A stretch of DNA of 64,000 bases from an uncultured Cyclobacteriaceae bacterium (lineage in GTDB: Bacteria; Bacteroidota; Bacteroidia; Cytophagales; Cyclobacteriaceae): contig CALSPM010000007.1 in the NCBI GenBank assembly GCA_943788235.1, positions 1-64,000 of the forward strand. The letters run 5' to 3'. This document shows, piece after piece, positions 8,561 to 17,433 of the stretch (the stretch's first letter is position 1; the number at the start of each line of letters is the position of its first letter). The notes below the pieces were generated by a model. It worked only from the letters and a program-made list of their open reading frames with translations. It was not told the origin of the DNA and searched no databases. The translations under genes were made by a program, and so were the position numbers.

Positions 8561-9609
8561 AACAGACTTCATTTTATCCTGGACCTTCCACGATTCATCC
8601 GAGTATTCCGAGTTTGGTGAAGGATGCTTACGATACAGGTATATTGTCTGCCAATCATAGGAGTTCTGATTTCATGGAATTGTCATTTGCTGCCAAATCA
8701 CAACTGAGATCTCAGTTGAATGTGCCAGATGACTATGATGTTATTTTTATTTCCTCCGCTACCGAAGCCTGGGAAATATTACCCCAATCCCTCACGAGCA
8801 AGACCAGTCAACATTTTTTTAATGGTACATTTGGATTGAAATGGGCCTTTACAACCGAAAATTTAGGTATTGAAGTCATCAAATCGCCTTTTAATGTTAA
8901 TGAATCTTTGCCTATTGATCAAATCAATTCTTTAGCCGATTGGCTTTGTGTCACAGCTTGTGAGACCTCTAATGGGACAATGGTAGATCAGAACGTTTTG
9001 CAAGAACTGTTTTCACGACGTTTGCCTCATCAGTTGATTGCGGTAGATGCGACCTCCGCATTAGGAGGGGTCATTTTGAATTTTCAATTAGCAGATTATT
9101 GGTTTGCTTCTTGCCAAAAATGCTTGGGGCTGCCTGCAGGATTAGGCTTATTGATCGTTTCTCCTGCAGCCATTGAGCGCGGGCGTCTATTGGGAGAACG
9201 GTCACATTACAATAGCTTTTTAAACCTGGTTGAGCATGCCCGCAAGGAGCAAACCCATTATACTCCAAACGTACTGAATATTTATTTACTTTGGAGAACA
9301 CTGGCTGCAGGACCCTCTATAGTAGTTACTGATAGACGATTACGAGATCGAATGGTTGGCTTGAATTCAATCATTGAGTCCAATGGAGCTTTGGATTGGT
9401 TGGTTTCCAATGTTTCTTTGAGATCTCCTACAGTGATCACTTTAAAAACCTCAGATCCAATGGAATTAAAGGAAAGGGCATTATCCCAAAAGATGATTTT
9501 GGGTAACGGTTACGGGGCGTGGAAAGAGAATACGGTGAGAATAGCCAATTTCCCTGCAATGGGAGACATTCAGTTCCAGATATTTATGGAGTGGATTTCC
9601 AATTTATAA
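8557..9609 (+). CDS. Class V aminotransferase (phosphoserine aminotransferase-like)
   Basis: A 350-residue PLP-dependent fold-type I enzyme. The N-terminus FYPGPSTIHPSI resembles SerC and alanine-glyoxylate aminotransferases. Asp164 (AVDATSALGG) would bind the pyridine nitrogen and Lys188 (SCQKCLGLPAG) would form the Schiff base. Many standard SerC residues after SANHRS differ, so phosphoserine as substrate is not certain; a different 2-oxo acid is possible. The ATGA overlap with aroQ suggests a link with amino-acid synthesis. No second serine-pathway gene is in view. Confidence 0.75.
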   Translation: MKQTSFYPGPSTIHPSIPSLVKDAYDTGILSANHRSSDFMELSFAAKSQLRSQLNVPDDYDVIFISSATEAWEILPQSLTSKTSQHFFNGTFGLKWAFTTENLGIEVIKSPFNVNESLPIDQINSLADWLCVTACETSNGTMVDQNVLQELFSRRLPHQLIAVDATSALGGVILNFQLADYWFASCQKCLGLPAGLGLLIVSPAAIERGRLLGERSHYNSFLNLVEHARKEQTHYTPNVLNIYLLWRTLAAGPSIVVTDRRLRDRMVGLNSIIESNGALDWLVSNVSLRSPTVITLKTSDPMELKERALSQKMILGNGYGAWKENTVRIANFPAMGDIQFQIFMEWISNL

Positions 9610-9658
9610 GCGGTAGTCATGTCTTGGGTATGAAGATTATGTCCCAATCTACTATTAA

Positions 9659-10135
9659 ATGAGCGTTTTAATTATGATTCGTATTTACACAGATGGTGCT
9701 GCCAAAGGAAATCCAGGAAATGGCGGTTATGGTGCAATTTTGGATTATCAAGGGCAGCGTAAAGAGTTGGCTCAAGGATTTCGTATGACCACCAATAATA
9801 GGATGGAACTATTGGCTGTGATCGTAGGACTGGAAGCGATTAAAAAACCTGGCTGGGAAGTTGAAGTCATCTCTGATTCAAAATATGTGGTAGATGCGGT
9901 TGAAAAAGGCTGGCTGAAAAACTGGGTAAAAAAGGCGTTTAAGGGCAAAAAGAATATTGATTTATGGAAACGCTATCTAGATGCGGCTAAAACGCATAAG
10001 GTTAGATTTAAATGGATCAAAGGTCATGCTGGACATCTTGAAAATGAGCGTTGTGATTACCTAGCGGTAAGTGCAGCAGAAGGCGATCATTTGTTAATTG
10101 ATCACGCATTTGAGGAAACAATAAATGCCCAATGA
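9659..10135 (+). CDS. rnhA: Ribonuclease HI
   Basis: A 158-residue RNase HI that cuts the RNA strand of RNA-DNA hybrids. The catalytic carboxylates are in place: Asp in IYTDGAAKGNPGNGGYG, Glu in MELLAVIVGLEAI, Asp in SDSKYVVDAVEKGW, and the C-terminal KGHAGHLENERCD motif with His and Asp. The basic protrusion (LKNWVKKAFKGKKN) is also present. An internal ATG at 9674 begins at MIRIYTDGA and is closer to the family's usual start, so the true protein may be five residues shorter. The next frame (trmN6) begins inside its 3' end. Confidence 0.94.
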   Translation: MSVLIMIRIYTDGAAKGNPGNGGYGAILDYQGQRKELAQGFRMTTNNRMELLAVIVGLEAIKKPGWEVEVISDSKYVVDAVEKGWLKNWVKKAFKGKKNIDLWKRYLDAAKTHKVRFKWIKGHAGHLENERCDYLAVSAAEGDHLLIDHAFEETINAQ

Positions 10136-10838
10136 TTATTTTCAATTTAAACAATTCAAGATAAATCAAGCCAGAAGTGGCATGAAGGTGACGACCGAAG
10201 CATGTCTATTTGGAGCACTGATTGAAGGGTCTAAAAGTCAAAGCATATTGGATATTGGTCTGACACAGGTCTTTTAGGACTGATGCTTGCTCAAAGATCG
10301 ACTGCGGAGGTTAGCTGTGTTGAAATTGAGCGATCTGCTTCGCTAGATATGGAGCAAAACATCAAGCAAAGTCCCTGGTCCGACAGAATCAAAGGATATC
10401 ATGAAGACATTCAATATTTTTTAGTTAGAAGGTCAAGGGTATACGATACCATTATTTCCAACCCACCTTTTTATCAAGGTCATCTTCCGGCGGAGCATCC
10501 CCAACGCCGACAAGCCCTTCATCAGTCTTCTTTGACCTATAAAATATTGGTCAACGTGGTCAAATCAGCCTTGTCTCCATCCGGTATTTTTTGGGTGATT
10601 TATCCCTTCTATGAAAGCCGAGTCTTTCATTCGTATGCAAAAGAGTTGGGCGTATAATCGGAGGAGTTATATCAACATATACAAAAAGGACGGGCAAAAG
10701 AACATATTCAGGCAGATTTCTTGTTTCGGTAAAAAATCAGAAAAGTGTCTCGTAAAGGAAATAAATATAAGAAATAACAAAGGAGATTATAGTCAGGATT
10801 TCATAAAACTGTTAGAGCCTTACTATCTCTATTTATAA
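10125..10838 (+). pseudogene. trmN6: tRNA1(Val) adenine-N6-methyltransferase, double frameshift
   Basis: Three pieces together give a full TrmN6/YfiC-like SAM-dependent methyltransferase, which methylates A37 of tRNA-Val. Piece one (10125-10259) starts MPNDYFQFKQFKINQ and reaches the SAM motif ILDIG. One base is missing at about 10257-10259, and the frame continues as DTGLLGLMLAQRS (10262 on) with the catalytic NPPF motif (SNPPFYQGHLP). One extra base near 10651-10655 returns it to the first phase, ending NKGDYSQDFIKLLEPYY. The two shifts cancel and no residue block is lost. The gene is broken as written; error or decay are both possible. Its start overlaps rnhA by 11 bases. Confidence 0.8.
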
Positions 10839-10872
10839 CTACAACAATTATTTTTTAAAAGGTTCACGAGGA

Positions 10873-12198
10873 TCATGTCGCAGATGTATCTCTTTCAAAA
10901 AACTTTAAACCGTGACGAGACAATTTATCAAGGACGGGCTCATATATTTTTTTTATGGTGGGAACTTGTACACCTGTGACTTTGATTTTATCTTCCATCA
11001 ATAATTTTGCAGTTACCCCCAAGGGTAAACCTACTGTGTTACTCATAGCAGTATGTACTTGATCTTTACCTTCGACAACTAAATGGGATTGAATTTGCTT
11101 AATTTTATTGTTTTCGAGGTAATCAAACTTATGCCACATGACAATCAGATCTCTTTCGGAGTCATCTAAGGTCCATTTCTTTTTCAAAATATGCTCTAGT
11201 ATTTGCGCGGGTGTTCCTTCTTGAAGACCAATCAATTGATCATCAAAAATCCCAATCCACTTGAGCTTATACATTTCCACAGATTCCATACCGATATTGA
11301 GGTAATGCGCTAGTTTAAGTTCTATGGAATCATTGGGATTATATTGCAAAAAAGTATTTATGAACTGTCTGTGGGTCATATCTTCCAATCCAAATAAGGT
11401 ATAACTGTCGTCAGTAGCTCCTATTTGTACGAAGGCATCCCATGCCTTACAAAATCCGGGTCGCCTGAGGGTTCCTCTGTAAAGGGTGTTGATGCCATTT
11501 AATTTATACACATCTAAATATTTCAGTGAGTCGCGATTGGCATACCCTTCAAAATAACCATACTCAGGAATATGGATAACCTCTGTTCTTTGAAATAATT
11601 TTTGATAAGGAATATATTTCAATCTGCCTTCTTGAATAAATTTAACGATCCCAGTACCGGCAAGAACCACATTACGAGGATTCCAGGTAAATTTGTATTG
11701 CCATGGATTGTCCACTTTTTGATCATCTGCCAAAAGTCCCCCTGTAAAAGTTTCAAAAGCGGTTAATGTATGTCCAGAGGATTTTATTCTATCTAAAATT
11801 CGCATTGCTGACATATGATCAATGCCTGGATCGAGTCCCATTTCCATAATGCAGCAAACTCCTTTGGATTCAAATGATGGAGAAAGTTTTTGAATTTCAT
11901 CTGAAACATAGGAAGCCGTGAGCATGGATATTCCCAAATCGGCACAAATCACTGCAACGGGCAAATGCAAAGTTGGGGGAAGCATACTGATGACCAAATC
12001 GGCAGTTTTTAATTGATCTCTTGCGACTGCAGTATCTAGGATGTCGAAAGAAATGATTTTTGCTGAAGGGAATTTTTGTTCTGCAATTCGGGGTTCTTTT
12101 TCTCCTATGATGATGTTAAAAGATGTTTTTTCCATCATTAGATACTCAATCAATACGGTTGAGGATCGTCCTGCGCCTAACACGAAAATATTTTTCAT
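10873..12198 (-). CDS. Saccharopine dehydrogenase-family oxidoreductase
   Basis: A 441-residue protein with an N-terminal NAD(P)-binding Rossmann domain (KNIFVLGAGRSSTVLIEYL, residues 2-20) and the saccharopine dehydrogenase C-terminal domain (EMGLDPGIDHMSAMRILD, then a long alpha/beta region to the end). The family includes glutamate-forming saccharopine dehydrogenase of lysine metabolism and the homospermidine/carboxynorspermidine enzymes. The DPGIDHMSA motif fits the lysine-type saccharopine dehydrogenase. It is 20 bases after an SDR gene and is likely co-transcribed with it. No other lysine gene is nearby, so the substrate is not settled. Confidence 0.82.
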   Translation of the reverse strand: MKNIFVLGAGRSSTVLIEYLMMEKTSFNIIIGEKEPRIAEQKFPSAKIISFDILDTAVARDQLKTADLVISMLPPTLHLPVAVICADLGISMLTASYVSDEIQKLSPSFESKGVCCIMEMGLDPGIDHMSAMRILDRIKSSGHTLTAFETFTGGLLADDQKVDNPWQYKFTWNPRNVVLAGTGIVKFIQEGRLKYIPYQKLFQRTEVIHIPEYGYFEGYANRDSLKYLDVYKLNGINTLYRGTLRRPGFCKAWDAFVQIGATDDSYTLFGLEDMTHRQFINTFLQYNPNDSIELKLAHYLNIGMESVEMYKLKWIGIFDDQLIGLQEGTPAQILEHILKKKWTLDDSERDLIVMWHKFDYLENNKIKQIQSHLVVEGKDQVHTAMSNTVGLPLGVTAKLLMEDKIKVTGVQVPTIKKIYEPVLDKLSRHGLKFFERDTSAT

Positions 12199-12218
12199 TT
12201 AATGAAGAATTTTGGAGT

Positions 12219-12974
12219 TTATTTTTGTTGTTTATTTACTAGAGTAGAAGAGGCTTGCGCCAAAGGTAGAACGACCATATCTCCAATGTTAACATGTTTA
12301 GGTCGGCTGAGCATGAAAGCAATGCACTCGGCGATGTCCTGAGCTTGAAGAGGATCATAGCCGACATATGTTTGCTTGGCTTTTTCAAGATCTCCTTTAA
12401 AGCGAACCTCTGAAAATTCTGTTTCAACCAATCCAGGTTTGATTTCGGAGACTTTGATACCATGTGTATTTAAATCCATTCGCATCCCTTTGGTCAAAGC
12501 ATCTACGGCAAATTTTGAAGCATTATATACATTTCCACGTGGATATACGTCGGTACCGGCGATAGAGCCTAAGTTAATGATATGTCCTGCTTGTGCTTTG
12601 ATCATTTTGGGGATAACGGCGCGCGAAACATACAGTAAGCCTTTGACATTGATGTCAATCATGGCATCCCAATCTTGGGTATCGCCTTCATGGATGAAAC
12701 TCAAGCCATGTGCATTACCGGCATTATTGATTAATACGGAAATTTTTTGCCATTTAGTAGGTAGCGAATCAATGAAATGGGATACCGCTAACTGGTCCCG
12801 TACATCGAAAGAACCGATTAATATGTCGGTTTTATGACTTAATACTTTAGATAGTGCTTTTAAGCGAGAAATACGGCGGCCACAAATTATGAGACGGTAT
12901 TGGTCTGCGATTTGTTGCGCTATCGCTTTCCCAATCCCACTAGAGGCTCCCGTAATTAGGGCGATCGATTTCAT
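12219..12974 (-). CDS. Short-chain dehydrogenase/reductase (YdfG-like)
   Basis: A 251-residue classical SDR. It shows the cofactor motif TGASSGIG (residues 8-15), INNAG (82-86), and the catalytic Ser137, Tyr150 and Lys154 (YNASK). Arg33 and Arg34 after the second strand (CGRRIS) suggest NADP(H). The overall pattern is close to the YdfG group, which oxidises L-allo-threonine, serine and 3-hydroxy acids, but substrate cannot be read from sequence. It heads a two-gene unit with the saccharopine dehydrogenase-like gene and has its own -7 element within a palindrome. Confidence 0.88.
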   Translation of the reverse strand: MKSIALITGASSGIGKAIAQQIADQYRLIICGRRISRLKALSKVLSHKTDILIGSFDVRDQLAVSHFIDSLPTKWQKISVLINNAGNAHGLSFIHEGDTQDWDAMIDINVKGLLYVSRAVIPKMIKAQAGHIINLGSIAGTDVYPRGNVYNASKFAVDALTKGMRMDLNTHGIKVSEIKPGLVETEFSEVRFKGDLEKAKQTYVGYDPLQAQDIAECIAFMLSRPKHVNIGDMVVLPLAQASSTLVNKQQK

Positions 12975-12998
12975 ATTTTTTGTATCATCGTTATGATA

Positions 12999-13018
12999 GG
13001 TAAATTACCAAATTTACC
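12999..13018. promoter_or_regulatory. Palindrome overlapping the SDR promoter
   Basis: Perfect 8-base inverted arms (12999-13006 and 13011-13018) flank a 4-base centre. On the minus strand the palindrome contains TAAATTTG (13009-13016), an exact TANNTTTG -7 element 34 bases before the SDR start. The overlap of a palindrome and a promoter is what an operator would look like, but no regulator gene adjoins it, and a weak hairpin at the end of porT is an alternative. Confidence 0.4.
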
Positions 13019-13026
13019 CGTGATAA

Positions 13027-13797
13027 CTAATATTTGCCTTTTCTTCTTTTAAGATAAGTTGGTCCACCTTCAAAAGTGATGAAGGCGGTGATATTATGGG
13101 TCGTCAATTTACTTAAGGCAGCATCAAAATCATTGGATGTATTGGGTAATAAATTGCGAAAGCCAAAAGAATAGCGAATTTCAGGAGTGAATTTGAAGAG
13201 TTCATAAAAAATATCAAAACCCATACCTATATCAAATGTAGTGTTAAAGTTTTTAAGCTCTAATTTCTGCCTTGTTCTCACTCCATCTCCTCTGCCTGCG
13301 GCTTCAAATTGAAAATTGGGTCCTGCAATCAAATACATATTTGAATTATCCCGCCTTGCCGATTTATATTTGAAAAGGAGGGGTATTTCGAGCATTGTAG
13401 CATCTTTAAATTCGAGGAGGTCATCTTGGCCATCAACATATCTGTAGGTAAGGTCATATTCATAAAAAGCAACGGTAGGAGTTATTCTAAAACTCAGATA
13501 TTGAAAAACATAAAAATCAACGACAAAACCTAATTTGAAACCAAAATGCTTTCCAGGGGCTATAGAGTGCAAGCTATCCATACGCGGGCTAACAAAATCA
13601 TCATTGTATTTGATGCGATAATCCGAACTATGAATACCGATTAAAAAACCATAATGAACATTTTGCTCATCATAGTCCCAAAGATTGTCATAATTTAAAT
13701 TTTGTCCTTGAAGTCCAACGAAACTGCAAAGGCTTAAAATTATTATTATTTGGAGCCGGAGTAAATAGAACTTATCCCTAGTGTGAGTGGCGTACAT
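13027..13797 (-). CDS. porT: PorT, type IX secretion system outer-membrane protein
   Basis: A 256-residue beta-barrel protein. After a hydrophobic signal (about residues 14-31) the mature part begins [20 protein letters not shown] and later has [24 protein letters not shown], as in PorT proteins. PorT is needed for T9SS function. It follows menG in the same direction, a pairing often seen in Bacteroidota, which supports the name over a generic 'porin family'. The ATG start overlaps menG by 52 bases. The first 13 residues are charged and unusual, so a later start is possible. A T9SS cargo is encoded at 44551. Confidence 0.8.
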   Translation of the reverse strand: MYATHTRDKFYLLRLQIIIILSLCSFVGLQGQNLNYDNLWDYDEQNVHYGFLIGIHSSDYRIKYNDDFVSPRMDSLHSIAPGKHFGFKLGFVVDFYVFQYLSFRITPTVAFYEYDLTYRYVDGQDDLLEFKDATMLEIPLLFKYKSARRDNSNMYLIAGPNFQFEAAGRGDGVRTRQKLELKNFNTTFDIGMGFDIFYELFKFTPEIRYSFGFRNLLPNTSNDFDAALSKLTTHNITAFITFEGGPTYLKRRKGKY

Positions 13798-14468
13798 TGG
13801 TTTTTCTGAAATCCTATTTTATTTAATATGCTTAAAAAATCATCACCATCAGGAAAAGATTCTACAGAATCGGGCAGATAAGAATAGGCTGCTTGGTTCT
13901 TTGAAATTAATTTTCCTATTTTGGGTAAAATCCATTGAAAATAAAACTGGTAAATTTGTTTAAATGGGAATGATTTTGGTTTAGAGAATTCCAAGATGAC
14001 CACCTTTCCTTCAGGTTTGAGTACCCGAAGCATATCTGATAATCCCTTTTCTAGGTTTTCAAAGTTTCTTACACCAAAAGAAACGATGACGGCGTCAAAA
14101 AAATTGTCTTCAAAAGGTAAAACTTCAGAATCTCCACTTAAAAGTTCGATTTTATCTGTTAGATTTTTTTTAATGAGTTTTTCTCTACCTACAGAAAGCA
14201 TACCCTCGCTGATATCGACACCTATAATTTTTTCAGGATTAAGAGAAAGCGCTTCGATAGCAAAGTCGCCTGTTCCTGTTGCAATATCAAGAATTAATTT
14301 AGGTTGATGCTTTTTAAGTAATCGGACGGCCCGCTTTCTCCAAAGAATGTCTATTCCAAGGCTGAGAAAATGGTTTAGAAAATCATATTTGCCGCTTATG
14401 CTGTTAAACATGGCTGCAATCTGTTCTTTCTTAGTTGTGTTCTTATCTTTGTAGGGGAGTACGTTCAT
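13746..14468 (-). CDS. menG: Demethylmenaquinone methyltransferase
   Basis: A 240-residue UbiE/MenG family SAM methyltransferase that makes the last methylation in menaquinone synthesis. Motifs: [20 protein letters not shown] (residues 21-40), SAM motif [31 protein letters not shown], and [15 protein letters not shown]. The bacterium likely uses menaquinone only, so menG is the better symbol than ubiE. Menaquinone is the partner of SdhCAB, Na+-NQR and PyrD in this window. It shares a 56-base divergent gap with engB. Confidence 0.93.
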   Translation of the reverse strand: MNVLPYKDKNTTKKEQIAAMFNSISGKYDFLNHFLSLGIDILWRKRAVRLLKKHQPKLILDIATGTGDFAIEALSLNPEKIIGVDISEGMLSVGREKLIKKNLTDKIELLSGDSEVLPFEDNFFDAVIVSFGVRNFENLEKGLSDMLRVLKPEGKVVILEFSKPKSFPFKQIYQFYFQWILPKIGKLISKNQAAYSYLPDSVESFPDGDDFLSILNKIGFQKNQCTPLTLGISSIYSGSK

Positions 14469-14524
14469 TTATTACAATATTAACTGATGCTCAGCTTGTT
14501 TTTATATTTCAAACTTTTTTTTTA

Positions 14525-15121
14525 ATGAATTCCATCAAATCTGCTAATTTTGTCAAGAGTAGTCCCGCACTTTCTGAATGCCCGGAACCTAAACTACCTG
14601 AATATGCATTTATTGGCCGCTCTAATGTCGGGAAGTCCTCCCTAATTAACTGTCTGACTAACAGAAAAAAACTGGCCAAAGTTTCCGTTAAGCCGGGGAA
14701 AACTCAACTGATTAATCATTTTTTGATAGATAATAGTTGGTATTTGGTTGATCTTCCAGGTTATGGTTGGGCTAAAGTATCCAAAACTGAAAAAGCCAAA
14801 TGGAAATTGATGATCAATGAATATTTACAGCTGCGTGAAAATTTACATTGTGTTTTTTTACTCATTGATGCTAGGCATGAGCCTCAGGCGATTGATCTTG
14901 AATTTATGAGGTGGCTTGGCGAAAGTGAAATTCCTTTTGTGATTGTTTTTACAAAGACCGATAAGTTGGGTAAGGTCAACCTTCAAAAAAGCCTAGATCA
15001 TTATCGGGAAGTTTTAAGACTAGAATGGGATGAGTTACCGGTTCAGTTCCAAACTTCATCCATTTCCGGAGAAGGGAAAGATCAAATACTTGAATATGTC
15101 AGACAAATTAATGGTAGATAA
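14525..15121 (+). CDS. engB: Ribosome biogenesis GTP-binding protein EngB/YsxC
   Basis: A 198-residue small GTPase needed for large-subunit assembly. G motifs: G1 GRSNVGKSSL, G2/G3 with VKPGKTQ and DLPGYGWA, G4 TKTDK, and G5-like SSISGEG. I take the ATG at 14525 (MNSIKSANFVKSSP), since the 30 codons upstream have no family counterpart and would run into the divergent menG start. The gene is conserved beside menG/porT in Bacteroidota. The DUF5606 gene follows under its own promoter. Confidence 0.94.
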   Translation: MNSIKSANFVKSSPALSECPEPKLPEYAFIGRSNVGKSSLINCLTNRKKLAKVSVKPGKTQLINHFLIDNSWYLVDLPGYGWAKVSKTEKAKWKLMINEYLQLRENLHCVFLLIDARHEPQAIDLEFMRWLGESEIPFVIVFTKTDKLGKVNLQKSLDHYREVLRLEWDELPVQFQTSSISGEGKDQILEYVRQINGR

Positions 15122-15127
15122 TTTTAA

Positions 15128-15158
15128 TTGGGTGAGCCGATTACTTTCTTTACTTTTG
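15128..15158 (+). promoter_or_regulatory. Predicted promoter for the DUF5606 gene
   Basis: TTG at 15128-15130, a 20-base spacer, and TACTTTTG at 15151-15158. This is a near-ideal Bacteroidota promoter (TTG, 19-20 bases, TANNTTTG). The start codon at 15178 lies 19 bases after it. Confidence 0.6.
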
Positions 15159-15177
15159 CTTAAAAAAATTGTAGAAT

Positions 15178-15717
15178 ATGAAGTTTACTGAAATTGCAGC
15201 TTTATCAGGCAAAGGGGGTTTGTTTAAGGTTATTAATCCCACTAGAACAGGGGTCATTTTGGAATCACTTAATGCATCGAAAAAGCGAATGATCGCAGGG
15301 GCAAGTGCCAAATTATCTGTACTTTCAGAAATTTCGATTTATGTTTTGGATGAAACAGAATCCGTTCCTTTGTTAGAGGTTTTTAGGGTCATCCACAAAA
15401 CTTACGCTGGAGAAATAGGGTTGGATAAAAAGTCTGATCCTGAAGAACTTAAATCTTTTTTCAAAAGTATTTTACCTAATTACGATGTAGATAGAGTTTA
15501 TATATCGGATATCAAAAAAGTGATTACCTGGTACCAAGGTTTGTTAAGTTTGGAGCTTGGTCACCTCATGGAAGAGGATGCTCTTGAGGCGAACACTAAA
15601 GAAGAAGCCAAACCCCAAGGGGCCGGTGTTCTTGAAAAAGACAAAGTCAAGAAAAAGAATGAAAATAGCACTAAAGCAACAAAAAAGGTTAGGAAAGATC
15701 AAGAATCAGCATCCTAA
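15178..15717 (+). CDS. DUF5606 domain-containing protein
   Basis: A 179-residue cytoplasmic protein. Residues 1-60 (MKFTEIAALSGKGGLFKVIN, then GVILESLNASKKRMIAG) match the N-terminal domain of a Bacteroidota-specific family of unknown function (DUF5606). The middle (about 75-130) predicts helices that bear LKSFFKSILPNYDVDRVYISD. The tail from about 135 is Lys/Glu-rich and low in complexity, probably disordered. It has a strong promoter of its own. Its end overlaps by 12 bases the convergent gene at 15706. Function unknown. Confidence 0.8.
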   Translation: MKFTEIAALSGKGGLFKVINPTRTGVILESLNASKKRMIAGASAKLSVLSEISIYVLDETESVPLLEVFRVIHKTYAGEIGLDKKSDPEELKSFFKSILPNYDVDRVYISDIKKVITWYQGLLSLELGHLMEEDALEANTKEEAKPQGAGVLEKDKVKKKNENSTKATKKVRKDQESAS

Positions 15718-16110
15718 ATGCGCTAATTTCCCCATAAATTTTAGATTGATACGATTGCGGTGAGAAGCTTTAACATTCATGAAATAGCCAGTGATTTGAT
15801 CTTGAATTTTTAAATTAAAGTCATCGTGGTGATAAGAAAGAGCTGAATAAGGGATAAACCATCCAATGGCTTCTAGTTTATACCTAAATCTAAGTCCAAT
15901 GCCCTTAGGGCGTAATTCAATATTACAATATTTGGTGCTGTGGCGTTGTTTGAGGTATGGCTCAAAGATTTGGTGACAGTCATTGATAATCAACTTTTGA
16001 GAACCTGATCCCCCCATTTTCAAGCTTTCCCAGAATGTGTAAGAGAGGCCAACGTAATCATTGATATCTCGTTCTTGACTTTTACTTTGATAAGATATAT
16101 TCAAAATCAT
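15706..16110 (-). CDS. Hypothetical protein
   Basis: A 134-residue protein without signal peptide or membrane segment. It contains short beta-like stretches (KYCNIELRPKGIGLRFRYKLE, GWFIPYSALSYHHDDFNLKIQ) that suggest a small PH-like or beta-sandwich fold. I recognise no family. Real coding is supported by regular codon use and by the tight convergent overlap with the DUF5606 gene. The frame has no overlapping plus-strand gene for most of its length. Confidence 0.6.
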   Translation of the reverse strand: MILNISYQSKSQERDINDYVGLSYTFWESLKMGGSGSQKLIINDCHQIFEPYLKQRHSTKYCNIELRPKGIGLRFRYKLEAIGWFIPYSALSYHHDDFNLKIQDQITGYFMNVKASHRNRINLKFMGKLAHLGC

Positions 16111-16238
16111 TAAACAAATGTAGGAAGTCTTTGTGTATCAAAATCAGAGAATCTTTACTTTTTCTCGGGATTCTCATCATTGCATTTTTGGTAGTATGGA
16201 TTTCTTCGAAAGCTCAAATTTATTTCTTAACTTAAACC

Positions 16239-17276
16239 ATGGATAATAGAAAATTAAAAGGAATTGAACCCAATAATGATTGGGTTAAAATAAAGACGAT
16301 TGATATGCATACGGGAGGGGAGCCTGTACGTGTGATATTGGAGGGATATCCGTTATTGAAGGAAGCGACTGTACTTGATTATAGAAATTATTTCAAAAAA
16401 AATCTAGACCATCTCCGCCAATCATTAATGCTTGAGCCCAGGGGACATGCGGATATGTATGGAGTTGTAGTGGTTCCAAGTAAAAGGGCAGATTTTGGAG
16501 TTGTATTTATGCATAATGAAGGCTATAGCACCATGTGTGGTCATGCGACGATTGCCATTACCAAGCTGGCTATAGATTCAGGCTGGATTACAAAGGTTGA
16601 GCCTCAAACAAAGCTATTAATAGAATCACCTTGCGGTATATTGACGGCTTATGCAGAAGTCGTAGATCAGCAAGTCGTTTCGGTAAAATTTGAGAATGTG
16701 CCTTCCTTCGTGGTTGCCTTAGATCAAGTCTTGGAGATCCCAGGTTTGGGATCGGTACGGTATGATTTGGCCTATGGGGGTGCTTTCTATGCCTTTGTCA
16801 ATGCCATAGACTTAGGTTTAAAATGTGATCCGTCTCACTATCAAAAATTAATTGAGGCAGGTATGGCGATTAAGCAAGGCATTGTAACCAGTGGTGTGGC
16901 TTTGGCTCATCCTTATGAAGATGATTTAAGTTTTCTTTATGGGACAATTTTTATTGCGTCTTCTCAGCACGGTCAAGTGGATAGTTGCAATGTTTGTGTT
17001 TTTGCAAATGGGCAATTGGATCGCAGTCCCACTGGGTCAGGCGTTTCGGCAAGGCTGGCCATTCACCACGCGCGCAATGAATGGGCCGAGAACCATTGGA
17101 TGACCATTGAAAGCATCTTAGGCAGCCAATTTAAATGTCAAATTAAGGAATCGATAACGTTTTCAAATCATCAAGCAATCATTCCCATCGTACAAGGACA
17201 GGCCTTTTATACTGGAAGACATGAGTTCTGGTTGGATCCCAAGGATTCTCTGGTTGCTGGTTTCGAGCTGAGGTAG
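16239..17276 (+). CDS. Trans-3-hydroxy-L-proline dehydratase (proline racemase superfamily)
   Basis: A 345-residue proline racemase superfamily member. The first catalytic Cys is present (Cys100 in STMCGHATIAI), but the second is replaced by Thr (Thr265 in DRSPTGSGVS). In this superfamily, Cys/Cys enzymes are racemases or 4-hydroxyproline epimerases, while Cys/Thr enzymes are trans-3-hydroxy-L-proline dehydratases, giving delta-1-pyrroline-2-carboxylate. The substrate entry motif DMHTGGEP (22-29) is intact. A Na+/solute symporter gene follows in the same direction and may supply the substrate. Collagen-derived hydroxyproline is a plausible source. Confidence 0.85.
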   Translation: MDNRKLKGIEPNNDWVKIKTIDMHTGGEPVRVILEGYPLLKEATVLDYRNYFKKNLDHLRQSLMLEPRGHADMYGVVVVPSKRADFGVVFMHNEGYSTMCGHATIAITKLAIDSGWITKVEPQTKLLIESPCGILTAYAEVVDQQVVSVKFENVPSFVVALDQVLEIPGLGSVRYDLAYGGAFYAFVNAIDLGLKCDPSHYQKLIEAGMAIKQGIVTSGVALAHPYEDDLSFLYGTIFIASSQHGQVDSCNVCVFANGQLDRSPTGSGVSARLAIHHARNEWAENHWMTIESILGSQFKCQIKESITFSNHQAIIPIVQGQAFYTGRHEFWLDPKDSLVAGFELR

Positions 17277-17310
17277 CTGCAGTGAAGTAAGCATGATGGG
17301 AGTTTACAGC

Positions 17311-17325
17311 TCTTGAATTTCAAGA
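17311..17325. promoter_or_regulatory. 15-base perfect palindrome between dehydratase and symporter
   Basis: TCTTGAATTTCAAGA is a perfect odd palindrome (7-base arms around one base), lying 35 bases after the dehydratase stop and 109 before the symporter start. It could be an operator for the symporter or a weak hairpin ending the dehydratase transcript. It lacks a G/C-rich stem, so I prefer the operator reading at low confidence. Confidence 0.3.
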
Positions 17326-17433
17326 ATTAATTAAAATACAGCTTATCATAAAGGCTGAATTGTAAATGTTCTTTTTCATTTAGATCAATAATCAATTTTC
17401 TTTCTATATTGGGTTATATTTAATTTCTCATTT

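Noticed and set aside
12376-12837. 153-residue plus-strand frame antisense to the SDR gene
   Set aside because: The SDR on the other strand has all catalytic motifs; this frame reads as the reverse of that gene with no recognisable domain.
16131-16236. A 33-codon TTG-started hydrophobic frame before the dehydratase gene
   Set aside because: It could be a one-helix peptide, but it has no ATG, no homologue I recognise and no supporting joint with its neighbours.
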